A stretch of DNA of 64,000 nt from Acidovorax sp. 107 (GTDB taxonomy: Bacteria; Pseudomonadota; Gammaproteobacteria; Burkholderiales; Burkholderiaceae_C): the NCBI RefSeq assembly GCF_003058055.1, contig NZ_QBTZ01000001.1, positions 2,493,501 to 2,557,500 on the forward strand, written 5' to 3'. Positions 38,488-47,127 of this stretch are shown in pieces; within the stretch, counting starts at the first letter, position 1; every line of letters starts with the position of its first letter. A program made the translations under genes and the position numbers. The notes beneath the pieces were generated by a model. It ran no database searches. It was not told where the DNA came from and was given only the letters and a program-made list of their open reading frames with translations.

Positions 38488-39231
38488 CTAAAGATCAAAA
38501 TTCGTGGGCATCATCACGACGTCGCGAATCGTCATGCCGCGCGAGCGGGTGAGCATGAACAGCACCACCTCGGCGACTTCGGCGGCCTCGATCAGGCTGC
38601 CGCTGGCCTTGGACTCAGCCAGCTTTTCCGCAGGCCAGTCGGCCAACAGCGAGGTGATGACCGGGCCCGGCGAGATGGAACCCACGCGGATGCCGTGCTT
38701 GAACACCTGGCGGCGCACGGTCTGCACAAAGCAGTTGACGGCCCACTTTGACGATGCATAGACGGGCTCCCATGGCGTGGGGAAATGCGCGGCCAGCGAG
38801 CTGGTGACGATGATGTCCCCCGTGCCGCGCTCGATCATGTGGGGCAGCACGTTGTGCACGTTCTTCATCACCACGTTGACGTTGAGCTGCAGCATGCGGT
38901 CGATGGCGTCAGGGTCGGCATCGACCAGATCGCCGCCCACATAAAGTCCCGCGTTGGCATGGAAGATGTCGAGCGGACCGGCGATGCTCAGCGTGCGCTG
39001 CAGCAGGCTGGCGCACTGCTTGGAATCCAGCAGATCGAGCACCAGCGGCGAAGCGCGTTCGCCAATGGCCGCGCAGGCCTTGGCCAGCGCAGCCTCGTCG
39101 CGGTCGATCAGCACCACGCGTGCGCCCGCATTGGCCATGGCCTGGGCGCTGGCAAAACCGATGCCAGAAGCCGCGCCAGTGATGGCCGCCACCTTGCCTT
39201 GGAGTGGGTATTGGAGGCTCATGACCGTCAT
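38488..39231 (-). CDS. SDR-family polyol (sorbitol-type) dehydrogenase
   Basis: Short-chain dehydrogenase (247 aa). The cofactor motif is TGAASGIG, the catalytic Ser in TSSLA and Tyr-x-x-x-Lys in VYASSK. Asp at the end of the second strand (LIDRDE) points to NAD preference. In smo/mtl-type operons this position is held by sorbitol/galactitol dehydrogenases, giving a second entry reaction (sorbitol to fructose) for the fructokinase. The start overlaps the ATPase stop as ATGA. Confidence 0.88.
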   Translation of the reverse strand: MTVMSLQYPLQGKVAAITGAASGIGFASAQAMANAGARVVLIDRDEAALAKACAAIGERASPLVLDLLDSKQCASLLQRTLSIAGPLDIFHANAGLYVGGDLVDADPDAIDRMLQLNVNVVMKNVHNVLPHMIERGTGDIIVTSSLAAHFPTPWEPVYASSKWAVNCFVQTVRRQVFKHGIRVGSISPGPVITSLLADWPAEKLAESKASGSLIEAAEVAEVVLFMLTRSRGMTIRDVVMMPTNFDL

Positions 39232-40271
39232 GCAGCCTGGCGGGCCACCACGCGGCCTTGGGGGTCGAACCAGTGGGCTTGCGAGGCGTCGATGTCCAGG
39301 CTCACGGCATCGCCCGCGCGCAGGCCTGTGCGGTCGTTCTGGCGGGCCACAAACTGCGCTCCGCCGGGGGTGCTCACGTAGATCAGGGTTTCGGCGCCCA
39401 GCGCTTCCACCAGGTCCACCTGGCCTGTCACGGGCGTAGCGCCGGTGTTGCGCACGGTGATGTTCTCAGGTCGCAGGCCGATGGCGCCGCCCTCAGCCCC
39501 TGCAGGCGCCTGCTGTTGCACGGGCGGTGGCAGCTGCGGCAAGGGCACCACGTTCATCTGCGGCGTGCCGATGAACTGGGCCACGAACTGGTTGGCGGGC
39601 CGGTCGTACAGCTCCAGCGGCGTGCCCACCTGCTCAATGATGCCGTCGCGCAGCACCACCACGCGATCGGCCAGCGTCATGGCCTCGACCTGGTCGTGCG
39701 TCACATAGATGGTGGTGGCGCCCAGGTCGCGGTGCAGCTTGGCGATCTCCACCCGCGTCTGGCCGCGCAGCGCTGCGTCTAGGTTGGACAGTGGCTCGTC
39801 GAACAGGAACACCTTGGGCGCGCGCACGATGGCACGGCCGATGGCCACACGCTGGCGCTGACCGCCAGACAGCTCCTTGGGCGTGCGCTGCAGGTACTGC
39901 GTGAGGTTGAGGATGCGCGCAGCGTTCTGCACCTTCTCGTCGATCACCTGCTTGTCCACCTTGGCCAGCTTGAGCGCAAAGCTCATGTTCTCGTACACGC
40001 TCATGTGCGGATACAGCGCGTAGCTCTGGAACACCATGGCGAGGTCGCGCTTGCTGGAGGGCTGGTCGGTGATGTCGCGGCCGTCCAGCATCAGCGTGCC
40101 GCCGTCGATATTTTCGAGCCCCGCGATCAGCCGCAGCAGCGTGGACTTGCCGCAGCCCGAGGGGCCGACGAAGACGATGAACTCGCCCTTCTGGATGGAG
40201 AGGTCGATGCCCTTGATGGCGCGGTGTTCGCCAAAGAATTTCTCGATGCCGCGCAGTTGAAGGTAGGCCAT
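39228..40271 (-). CDS. mtlK: Polyol ABC transporter ATP-binding protein
   Basis: MalK-type ATPase (347 aa): Walker A GPSGCGKST, signature LSGGQRQRVAIGRA, Walker B VFLFDEPLSNLDA, switch THDQVEAMTLADR, and a C-terminal TOBE-type regulatory part (GLRPENITVRNTG). It energises the two permeases encoded upstream. The ATG at 40271 starts MAYLQLRGIEKFFG, the typical N-terminus; the longer frame upstream is serine-rich and unlikely. The symbol is by analogy with the P. fluorescens mtl operon. Confidence 0.93.
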   Translation of the reverse strand: MAYLQLRGIEKFFGEHRAIKGIDLSIQKGEFIVFVGPSGCGKSTLLRLIAGLENIDGGTLMLDGRDITDQPSSKRDLAMVFQSYALYPHMSVYENMSFALKLAKVDKQVIDEKVQNAARILNLTQYLQRTPKELSGGQRQRVAIGRAIVRAPKVFLFDEPLSNLDAALRGQTRVEIAKLHRDLGATTIYVTHDQVEAMTLADRVVVLRDGIIEQVGTPLELYDRPANQFVAQFIGTPQMNVVPLPQLPPPVQQQAPAGAEGGAIGLRPENITVRNTGATPVTGQVDLVEALGAETLIYVSTPGGAQFVARQNDRTGLRAGDAVSLDIDASQAHWFDPQGRVVARQAA

Positions 40272-40320
40272 GGAATCGGGTTCCTGAATGCTTGAAAACT
40301 GGGGAGATGAACGCTGCGCT

Positions 40321-41160
40321 TTACTTGACCGCGCCGAACGTGAGACCTTGGACGAGCTGCTTCTGGCTGAACCAGCCAAACACCACGATGGGCGCAATGG
40401 CCATCAGCGATGCCGCAGACAACTTGGCCCAGAACAGTCCTTCGGGGCTGGAGTACGAGGCGATCAGCGTGGCCAGCGTGCCGGCCTTGGCGGCGCTCAG
40501 GTTCAGGCTCCAGAAGGCCTCGTTCCATGACAGCACCAGGCACAAGAGGCCGGTGGATGCGAGCCCGCCCATGCCCAGCGGCAGCAGCACCAGGCGCACC
40601 TCTTGCCACAGCGTGGCACCGTCCATACGCGCGGCTTCCAGAATCTCGCGCGGGATGTCCTTGAAGTGCGAGTACAGCATCCAGACCATGATGGGCAGGT
40701 TGGACAGCGCGAACACGATGATGAGCGCAAGCTGTGTGTCGAGCAGATGGCTCTTTTGCGCCAGCACGTAGATGGGCACCAGCGCGCCCACGGCGGGCAT
40801 CATCTTGGTGGAGAGCATCCACATCAAAATGTCCTTGGTGTACTTGCCCTTGAAGAAGGCCATGGCATACGCGGCAGGCGCGGCAAGCATGAGCCCCACC
40901 AGGGTGGAGAGCACGCTGGTGATGACCGAGTTCTTGGCGTACAGCAGGTAGTCGCTGCGCTCTTGCACCTCGTGGAAGTTTTCGAGCGTGGGCGTGAAGA
41001 CGAACAGTGGCGGCACGGCAATGGCCTGCAGCTCGGTCTTGAACGCGGTGAGAAACAGCCAGGCCAGCGGAAACACCAGCAGCAGGGCCACGGCCCAGGC
41101 CGCAGCGGTACGCAGGGCCAACATGCCGAGCGGAAATTGGGAACGGCGTCGTGCGGTCAT
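40321..41160 (-). CDS. mtlG: Polyol ABC transporter permease (MalG type)
   Basis: Inner-membrane permease (279 aa) with six predicted helices and the EAA loop EAARMDGATLWQEVRLVLLPL that docks the ATPase. MalG-like features are NSVITSVLSTLVGL and AYAMAFFKGKYTKD. It starts 13 bp after the first permease stop; the start at 41160 is chosen because the longer frame overlaps the upstream gene. Confidence 0.92.
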   Translation of the reverse strand: MTARRRSQFPLGMLALRTAAAWAVALLLVFPLAWLFLTAFKTELQAIAVPPLFVFTPTLENFHEVQERSDYLLYAKNSVITSVLSTLVGLMLAAPAAYAMAFFKGKYTKDILMWMLSTKMMPAVGALVPIYVLAQKSHLLDTQLALIIVFALSNLPIMVWMLYSHFKDIPREILEAARMDGATLWQEVRLVLLPLGMGGLASTGLLCLVLSWNEAFWSLNLSAAKAGTLATLIASYSSPEGLFWAKLSAASLMAIAPIVVFGWFSQKQLVQGLTFGAVK

Positions 41161-41173
41161 AAAAATGCGAGCC

Positions 41174-42037
41174 TTACTTATCGAGGTTCTTGCCGACCAT
41201 GCGGATGAGGAACACGGCCGCAATATTGGCCAGCACCACCGCAAACAGTGCCCCGGCCGAGGCCACGCCCGCGTCAAAGTTGAGCAGCGCCTGCTTGAAG
41301 ATCAGGAAGGTGACGTTGGTACTTGCATCGCCCGGCCCCCCACCGGTGGTGGTGTAGATCTCGGCAAAGATGCTGAGCAAGAAGATGAGTTCGATCATCA
41401 CCACCACGGCCACCGAGCGCGCGAGGTGCGGCACGTACAGGTAGCGCAGCTGCTGCAGATAGTTGGCGCCGTCCATGCGCGAGGCTTCGAGCTGCTCGTG
41501 GTTCATGCTCTGCAGCGAGGTCATGAAGATCAGCGTGGCAAAAGGCAGCCATTGCCATGACACCATCACGATGACGGAGAACAGCGGGTAGTCGGTGAGC
41601 CAATCGACCGGCTGCGCGCCGAAGAACATCCACACCTGCGCGAGCACGCCATAGATGGGGTTCATCATCATGTTCTTCCACATCAGCGCGTTCACCGTGG
41701 GCATGACGAAGAAAGGCGAGATCAGCAGCACCCGCACAATGCCCCGGCCCGCAAACGGCTCGTTGATCAGCAGCGCAATCGCAATGCCAAACACCACCGT
41801 GATGAGGATCACGCTGCCCAGCAGCAGCAGCGTGTTAACCACCGCCGTGCCAAACGAAGGGTCGGTGACGAAATACTCAAAGTTCTCCAGCCCGGCAAAA
41901 CCGGTCTGGTCCGGCTGCATCAGGTTGTAGCGGATGAGCGAGAAGTAGATCGTCATCACCAGCGGCACGATCATCCACAGGAAGAGCGTGGCCATGGCCG
42001 GCGTGAGCAGCAGGCGGGGGAGCAGGCGGCGGTTCAT
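41174..42037 (-). CDS. mtlF: Polyol ABC transporter permease (MalF type)
   Basis: Inner-membrane permease (287 aa) with the EAA motif EASRMDGANYLQQLRYLYVPHL and about six helices. It pairs with the MalG-type permease to form the channel. It is separated from the binding-protein gene by a 146 bp gap that folds into one long hairpin, which would let the binding protein be made in excess. Confidence 0.92.
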   Translation of the reverse strand: MNRRLLPRLLLTPAMATLFLWMIVPLVMTIYFSLIRYNLMQPDQTGFAGLENFEYFVTDPSFGTAVVNTLLLLGSVILITVVFGIAIALLINEPFAGRGIVRVLLISPFFVMPTVNALMWKNMMMNPIYGVLAQVWMFFGAQPVDWLTDYPLFSVIVMVSWQWLPFATLIFMTSLQSMNHEQLEASRMDGANYLQQLRYLYVPHLARSVAVVVMIELIFLLSIFAEIYTTTGGGPGDASTNVTFLIFKQALLNFDAGVASAGALFAVVLANIAAVFLIRMVGKNLDK

Positions 42038-42065
42038 GGAAGCCTCAGAAAAAAGTCCAGCAGAT

Positions 42066-42187
42066 ATAGGCGTTCAGTCGGCGTCGCGAGCGGGCCGAGG
42101 CGGGGTCGCTGTACCGCAACCGTACTCCCGTACGGCGAGGAACACCGGCTCCGGATCGGCCCGCGCAGTGGCCGAATGAATGCCTAT
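42066..42187. repeat. Long fold-back hairpin inside the polyol operon
   Basis: The whole 122 bp folds on itself. The outer stem is ATAGGCGTTCA with TGAATGCCTAT (11 pairs, one G-U), then TCGGC/GCCGA, then CGGGCCGA/TCGGCCCG (8 perfect pairs), and at the tip CCGTAC/GTACGG with loop TCCC. The stem base coincides with the stop codon of the binding-protein gene. Such a structure can protect upstream mRNA from 3' exonucleases or attenuate downstream genes; it could also be a fold-back mobile element. Confidence 0.8.
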
Positions 42188-43515
42188 TTGTAGTAGCCGG
42201 CCTTTTTCATCTCGCGGTCAGCCGACACCTGGCTGGCCTTCAACGCCGCGTCCACCGTCGTCTTGCCTGCCAGCGCGGAACTCATCTGCTGCCCCACGGC
42301 GATGCCGATGGCCTGGAACTCGGGAATGGCCGCGAACTGCACACCCACGTACGGGCTCTTGGGCAAGGTCGAATCGGTCGGGTTGGCCGAGTCGATGGCA
42401 ACCTTCTCGGCCGCAGCAAAGCGCGCGGCCTTCTGGAACTCCGGCGAGGCATACGTGCTCTTGCGCGTGCCGGTCGGCACGTTGGCCCAGCCGTTGGTCT
42501 TGGCGACCAGCTGGATGTAGTCCTTGCTGGTGGACCAGGTGATGAACTTCTGCGCCGCGTCTACCTTTTTGGAACCAGCCGGAATAGCCAGATTCCACGA
42601 CCACAGCCAGTTGGCGCCCTTGGGCGTGTTCATGGTGGGCGCCTGGGCAAAGGCCATCTGGTCAGCCACCTTGGACTGCTTGGGGTCGCTCACAAACGAC
42701 GCCGCGATGGTCGCGTCGATCCACATGCCGCATTTGCCAGAGTTGGTCAGCGCCAGAATTTCGTTGAAGCTGTTGGCCGACGAGCCGGGGGGGCCGTAGT
42801 TCTTGAGCAGGTCCACGTAGAAGGTGATCGCATCCTTCCAGGGCTTGGATTCGAGCTGCGGCTTCCACTGCATGTCAAACCACTGACCGCCAAAGGTGTT
42901 GACCAGCGTGGTCAAAAAGGCCATGTTGTCGCCCCAGCCCGGCTTGCCACGCAGGCAGATGCCATACACCCCGTTCTTGGGATCGTGGATCTTGGCGGCC
43001 AGGTCCTTGATCTGTGGCCAGGTGGGGCGCTCGGGCACCTGCACGCCGGCCTTGTCGGCCAGGTCCTTGCGGTACATCAGCATCGAGCTTTCGCCGTAGA
43101 AGGGCGCGGCAAACAGCTTGCCGTCGACCGACAGACCGTTGCGCATGGCGGGCAGCAGGTCATCCACGTCATAGGCGGCGTCGGTCTTCAACTCCTGCAG
43201 CCAGCCCTTCTTGCCCCAGATGGGCGCCTCGTACATGCCGATGGTCATCACGTCGAACTGGCCGCCCTTGGTGGCGATGTCGGTCGTCACGCGCTGGCGT
43301 AGCACACCTTCTTCCAGCGTCACCCACTTGAGCTTGATGTCGGGGTTGGCCTGCTCGAAGTTCTTGCTGAGCTTCTGCATCTCGATCATGTGGCCGTTGT
43401 TCACGGTAGCAATCACGAGTTCGGTCTGCGCGTGCGCAGCGGCGCCGCACAGCGATGCCGCGAGGGCAGCAGCGGCCAGAGCCAGGCGGGTGTGTGGACG
43501 GGTGGAACGGGGCAT
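42184..43515 (-). CDS. mtlE: Polyol ABC transporter substrate-binding protein
   Basis: Periplasmic family-1 solute-binding protein (443 aa) with a signal peptide ending at about residue 29 (SLCGAAAHA). Body features typical of sorbitol/mannitol binders: NNGHMIEMQKLSKNFEQANPDIKLKWV, APFYGESSMLMYRKDL and CGMWIDATIAASFV. It is the first gene of the operon. The upstream 440 bp gap must carry the promoter and the AraC-type operator. The symbol is by analogy. Confidence 0.92.
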   Translation of the reverse strand: MPRSTRPHTRLALAAAALAASLCGAAAHAQTELVIATVNNGHMIEMQKLSKNFEQANPDIKLKWVTLEEGVLRQRVTTDIATKGGQFDVMTIGMYEAPIWGKKGWLQELKTDAAYDVDDLLPAMRNGLSVDGKLFAAPFYGESSMLMYRKDLADKAGVQVPERPTWPQIKDLAAKIHDPKNGVYGICLRGKPGWGDNMAFLTTLVNTFGGQWFDMQWKPQLESKPWKDAITFYVDLLKNYGPPGSSANSFNEILALTNSGKCGMWIDATIAASFVSDPKQSKVADQMAFAQAPTMNTPKGANWLWSWNLAIPAGSKKVDAAQKFITWSTSKDYIQLVAKTNGWANVPTGTRKSTYASPEFQKAARFAAAEKVAIDSANPTDSTLPKSPYVGVQFAAIPEFQAIGIAVGQQMSSALAGKTTVDAALKASQVSADREMKKAGYYK

Positions 43516-43955
43516 CGGAACGTCTCCTGCGTAGTTGGTATGGATCTGCCATTCAACGCCAGTCGGATTGCGGCATTGATGGACTGAACGATACCGATGC
43601 TCTGATGCTCAGTTGATACTTTGAAAAGCCATACACATACTAAATTTCGCCAGAATCTCGGTATTTCTACCTAGATCTATCAATTGGGTATCTGCATTGG
43701 GGGCCTGGGATGCCTGCCTTGGCTCTGCGGTGCTCCGCGCAAATTTGACACAGGGGCGCACTTCGTGCGCGCCCATTGTTTCCAAAACTGGAACAGTCAG
43801 TTTGCGACTGTGTAGTTTTTCTCCGAAGACCATCGGCGTACAGTTCAACCCATCGATGAGCCGAACCCGCAAGGCGACTCACCGAACCCGGTTCAGGAAT
43901 GGTTTTTGACCCGGCTTTTTTGAGACGCTTTTTTAACTTCTAGGACTTATCCATC
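43516..43955. other. Divergent regulatory region between polyol operon and DUF4148 gene
   Basis: 440 bp without a convincing gene; the short minus-strand frames lack family features. An AT-rich block at 43600-43680 probably contains the polyol operon promoter. A 6 bp perfect inverted repeat ACAGTC/GACTGT spaced by 7 bp is at 43794-43812. A -35-like TTGACC at 43906 precedes the DUF4148 gene, without a well-placed -10. Confidence 0.5.
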
Positions 43956-44249
43956 ATGAACAACACCGCACGTTTCCTCTCCATCGCCGCTGTCGCTGCT
44001 TTCGCATCTTTTGGTGCCCAGGCTGACGAAGCCGATGCTTCGCAATTCGCGACCCAATTCCAAACCAACCGCACCCGCGCTGAAGTGCAAGCCGAAGCCG
44101 CTACCGTGGCTCAAACACGCAGCATCGAACCCGCTGGTTCGCGTGTGGTGACTTACAAGTCCACGGCTGACCGTGCTGCCGTGCGTGCCCAGGCTGCTGA
44201 AGCCGTGCGCACCGGCAAGATCCCATCGGGCGAAATCAGCGCAATGTAA
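43956..44249 (+). CDS. DUF4148 small exported protein
   Basis: 97 aa protein with a cleavable signal peptide (cut after GAQA, about residue 22) and a DUF4148 body (TRAEVQAEAATVAQT...). DUF4148 proteins are abundant in Burkholderiales, periplasmic or secreted, and of unknown function. Codon use and composition are like those of highly expressed genes. A strong terminator follows. Confidence 0.9.
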   Translation: MNNTARFLSIAAVAAFASFGAQADEADASQFATQFQTNRTRAEVQAEAATVAQTRSIEPAGSRVVTYKSTADRAAVRAQAAEAVRTGKIPSGEISAM

Positions 44250-44310
44250 GAACGCAGACCTTCCCGGGTGGTGGCCTCGCACGCTAGCGGACCCAGCCTC
44301 CCGGACTCAG

Positions 44311-44339
44311 AAAGGGCTCCCACTTGGGAGCCCTTTTTG
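44311..44339. terminator. Bidirectional rho-independent terminator
   Basis: AAAGGGCTCCCA/TGGGAGCCCTTT stem with a 2 nt loop plus flanking T-tract (right) and A-rich (left) sides. It would end both the DUF4148 transcript and the leftward acetyltransferase transcript. Confidence 0.85.
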
Positions 44340-44353
44340 CATGGGCAACCGGC

Positions 44354-44866
44354 TCAGGCCACCAGTGTCTTGAACATCACATGGGCATCGACATAGCCCA
44401 GCGTGTGGTGCCTGAAGGCCCCGGGCAACGTGCCCACGATCGCAAAGCCCAGGTGCTGCCACAGCCGTACGGCGCGCACATTGCTGGCCACCACCAGGTT
44501 GAACTGCATGGCCCGAAAGCCCATGGCCACAGCCTGCTGTTGAGAGTCCTCGCACATCAACGACGCCACGCCCTGCCCCTGCGCAGTCGGCGCCACCACA
44601 TAGCCGCAGTTGCACACATGGGCGCCCAGCCCAGGCTGATTCGGCTTGATGAAGTAGGTGCCCAGAATCTCCCCGCCCGCACCGAGGGCGACAAAGGTTG
44701 CTGCAGGCAGCTCTACCCAGGCTTTGTGGATCTCGGCCTCGCTGCTATCGGGGGCAAAGGCATACGTGTCTCCCGCCTGGAAGGTGGTGCGCAGGATGGG
44801 CCATACGGCGGGCCAGTCGGCAGCCTGGAGGGGGCGGACGGTGACGGAAGTGGCAGAAGTTGTCAT
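44354..44866 (-). CDS. GNAT-family N-acetyltransferase
   Basis: 170 aa acetyltransferase with VTVRPLQAADWPAVWPI at the N-terminus, the acetyl-CoA region VVAPTAQGQGVASLMCEDS and the C-terminal pattern NVRAVRLWQHLGFAIVGTLP. The ATG at 44866 is chosen at the domain start; the open frame extends further without conservation. It is divergent from thyA. The substrate is unknown. Confidence 0.9.
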   Translation of the reverse strand: MTTSATSVTVRPLQAADWPAVWPILRTTFQAGDTYAFAPDSSEAEIHKAWVELPAATFVALGAGGEILGTYFIKPNQPGLGAHVCNCGYVVAPTAQGQGVASLMCEDSQQQAVAMGFRAMQFNLVVASNVRAVRLWQHLGFAIVGTLPGAFRHHTLGYVDAHVMFKTLVA

Positions 44867-44978
44867 TGCTAAGACGGACGATGGAGGGTAAGCCCCGCAT
44901 TCTCCCGCTCCGCATAAAATCCGGCGTCGGCAACGACCACCCCTTGATGGCGGCGCCCCACCCTGAGTGATCCATCCC

Positions 44979-45848
44979 ATGACCCAGCCTTCTGCCGCCC
45001 CGGCAGCCCCTGCCTTGCCCACCCGCCCCGTGCGCTCCCAGTACGAAGACTTCATGCGTCACGTGTTCACCCACGGCGTGGACAAGTCGGACCGCACCGG
45101 CACCGGCACTAAGAGTGTGTTCGGCCACCAGATGCGGTTTGACCTGAAGGAAGGCTTTCCGCTGGTGACGACCAAGAAGGTGCACCTCAAGTCCATCATC
45201 CAGGAACTGCTGTGGTTCCTGACTGGCTCCAGCAACAACAACTGGCTGAAGGAGCGCGGCGTGACCATCTGGGACGAATGGGCACGCGAGGACGGCGACC
45301 TGGGCCCCGTGTACGGCGTGCAGTGGCGCAGCTGGCCCACGCCGGACGGCGGCCACATCGACCAGATCAGCGACGTCATCAAGACATTAAAAACCAACCC
45401 CGACTCGCGCCGCATCATCGTCAGCGCCTGGAACGTGGCCGAGCTGCACAAGATGGCGCTGATGCCCTGCCACGCGTTCTTCCAGTTCTACGTGGCCCCG
45501 GCGCAAGCGCCCGGCGGTCGCGGCACGCTGAGCTGCCAGCTGTACCAGCGCAGCGCCGACATCTTTCTGGGCGTGCCCTTCAACATCGCCAGCTACGCGC
45601 TGCTGACCCACATGGTGGCCCAGCAATGCGACCTGGATGTGGGCGATTTCATCTGGACGGGCGGCGACTGCCACATCTACACCAACCACCACGAACAGGT
45701 GCAGACGCAACTCGCGCGCACGCCCTACCCCTACCCCGTGCTGAACATCAAGCGCAAGCCGGACAGCATCTTCGACTACCAGTTTGAAGACTTTGAGGTG
45801 CTGGACTACCAGTGCCACCCGGCCATCAAGGCGCCCGTGGCGGTCTGA
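44979..45848 (+). CDS. thyA: Thymidylate synthase
   Basis: Makes dTMP from dUMP with methylene-THF, giving dihydrofolate (289 aa). Motifs: [31 protein letters not shown], catalytic Cys in [12 protein letters not shown] and substrate loop [24 protein letters not shown]. It is about 25 residues longer than E. coli ThyA, from an N-terminal Pro/Ala tail and a small insertion after the active site. The ATG at 44979 is used; a GTG four codons earlier is possible. folA lies two genes downstream and recycles the dihydrofolate. Confidence 0.97.
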   Translation: MTQPSAAPAAPALPTRPVRSQYEDFMRHVFTHGVDKSDRTGTGTKSVFGHQMRFDLKEGFPLVTTKKVHLKSIIQELLWFLTGSSNNNWLKERGVTIWDEWAREDGDLGPVYGVQWRSWPTPDGGHIDQISDVIKTLKTNPDSRRIIVSAWNVAELHKMALMPCHAFFQFYVAPAQAPGGRGTLSCQLYQRSADIFLGVPFNIASYALLTHMVAQQCDLDVGDFIWTGGDCHIYTNHHEQVQTQLARTPYPYPVLNIKRKPDSIFDYQFEDFEVLDYQCHPAIKAPVAV

Positions 45849-45917
45849 TCACCGCACCCACGCCCCTGCTGCATCTGCCCTGCTTTCACCCACAACCAAT
45901 ACAACGAGTTTCTATCC

Positions 45918-46526
45918 ATGTCTTCCGGCGGATTCCACGTACACGGCCCCCACGACCACGCGGTCGAACATGCCACCCACGGCCACGATGCTGCACACCA
46001 CGGCGCGGACCACGGCGGCAGCTCGTCCACCAACAAGATCGCCATGTTCACGGCCATCGTTGCCACGGTGGGCGCCATCTTTGCCTACATGGGCGGCGCC
46101 ACGCAGGCCAATGCCGGCCTGATGAAGAACGACGCGGCCATCAAGAAGACCGAGGCCTCCAACCAGTGGAATTACTTCCAGTCCAAAAGCACCAAACAGA
46201 GCCTGGCCGAGCTGGCGCGTGACCTGACCCCGGCCGAGACCGAAAAGGCCAAGTACCAGGGCAAGATCGACCGCTACGAAAAAGAAAAGAACGAGATCAA
46301 GGCCGTGGCCGAGAAGCTCGAAGCCGACGCTCACGCCTTCGACCAGCAAAGCGAAGCCCAGATGCACCAGCACCACCGCTGGGCCCAGGCCACCACCGCG
46401 CTGCAGGTGGCGATTGCCCTGGCCGCCATTGCGCTGCTGACCAAGAAGAAGTGGCTGGAATACGGCATGTACGGCGTGGCCGCCGTGGGCCTGGGCGTGG
46501 GCGCGCTGGCGTTCCTGCACATCTGA
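45918..46526 (+). CDS. DUF4337 membrane protein
   Basis: 202 aa protein with a His-rich N-terminus (residues 1-35 hold many His and Gly), a hydrophobic segment at about 40-60, a charged helical/coiled middle (residues 75-150) and two hydrophobic segments at the C-terminus. It belongs to DUF4337, of unknown function. It lies between thyA and folA (69 and 33 bp gaps) on the same strand. The His cluster could bind metal. Confidence 0.85.
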   Translation: MSSGGFHVHGPHDHAVEHATHGHDAAHHGADHGGSSSTNKIAMFTAIVATVGAIFAYMGGATQANAGLMKNDAAIKKTEASNQWNYFQSKSTKQSLAELARDLTPAETEKAKYQGKIDRYEKEKNEIKAVAEKLEADAHAFDQQSEAQMHQHHRWAQATTALQVAIALAAIALLTKKKWLEYGMYGVAAVGLGVGALAFLHI

Positions 46527-46559
46527 TCCTATCCACCTCCCAAGCACCGAGCGAGCCCC

Positions 46560-47048
46560 ATGCCCCTGCACCTCATTTATGCCCGCGCGGCCAACGGCGT
46601 CATCGGCAAGGACAACCGCCTGCCCTGGCACATCCCCGAGGACATGGCGCACTTCAAGCAGCTCACGCAGGGCTGCCCGGTGGTCATGGGCCGCAAGACC
46701 TGGGACTCGCTGCCCCCGCGCTTTCGCCCCCTGCCCGGCCGCACCAACATCGTGGTAACGCGCCAGGCCGACTGGCAGGCCGAGGGTGCCCACCGCGCTG
46801 GCAGCCTGAACGAAGCCCTGGCGCTTTGCGACACGGGCAAGACCGTGTGGATCATCGGCGGCGCGCAGATCTATGCGGAGGCCCTGCCCCTGGCGGACTG
46901 CGTGGAGGTGACGGAGATTGCGCAAGACTTTGACGGCGATGCCTATGCCCCCGTGCTGGGCCCAGAATGGGTAGAAACTGCCCGTGAGCACCATGTCAGC
47001 ACCAACGGACTGCCGTTCAGCTTTGTGACCCGTGTGCGCCGCAGCTGA
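46560..47048 (+). CDS. folA: Dihydrofolate reductase
   Basis: NADPH-dependent reduction of dihydrofolate to tetrahydrofolate (162 aa). Signatures: ANGVIGKDNRLPWHIPEDMAHF with the WxxPxD motif, VVMGRKTWDSLP, and IIGGAQIYAEALPLAD. It forms a functional pair with thyA 0.7 kb upstream and completes the folate cycle with glyA. Confidence 0.97.
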   Translation: MPLHLIYARAANGVIGKDNRLPWHIPEDMAHFKQLTQGCPVVMGRKTWDSLPPRFRPLPGRTNIVVTRQADWQAEGAHRAGSLNEALALCDTGKTVWIIGGAQIYAEALPLADCVEVTEIAQDFDGDAYAPVLGPEWVETAREHHVSTNGLPFSFVTRVRRS

Positions 47049-47074
47049 CGGCGCAGCCTCACCACTTTTTTACT

Positions 47075-47126
47075 CACATTTTGATAGCTTCTAGCGCATT
47101 ATCCACTAGGGCTACCGGCCAAAAAC
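47075..47126 (+). repeat. Dispersed intergenic palindromic repeat, copy 6
   Basis: ACATTTTGATAGCTTCTAGCGC, spacer, CACTAGGGCTACCGGCCAAAAA. It fills nearly the whole gap between folA and xth; its A-rich end touches the xth start codon. Confidence 0.75.
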
Positions 47127-47127
47127 C

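Noticed and set aside
43609-43872. Minus-strand frame of 87 aa upstream of the polyol operon
   Set aside because: No ribosome-binding site or family resemblance, and it lies across the expected promoter/operator region.
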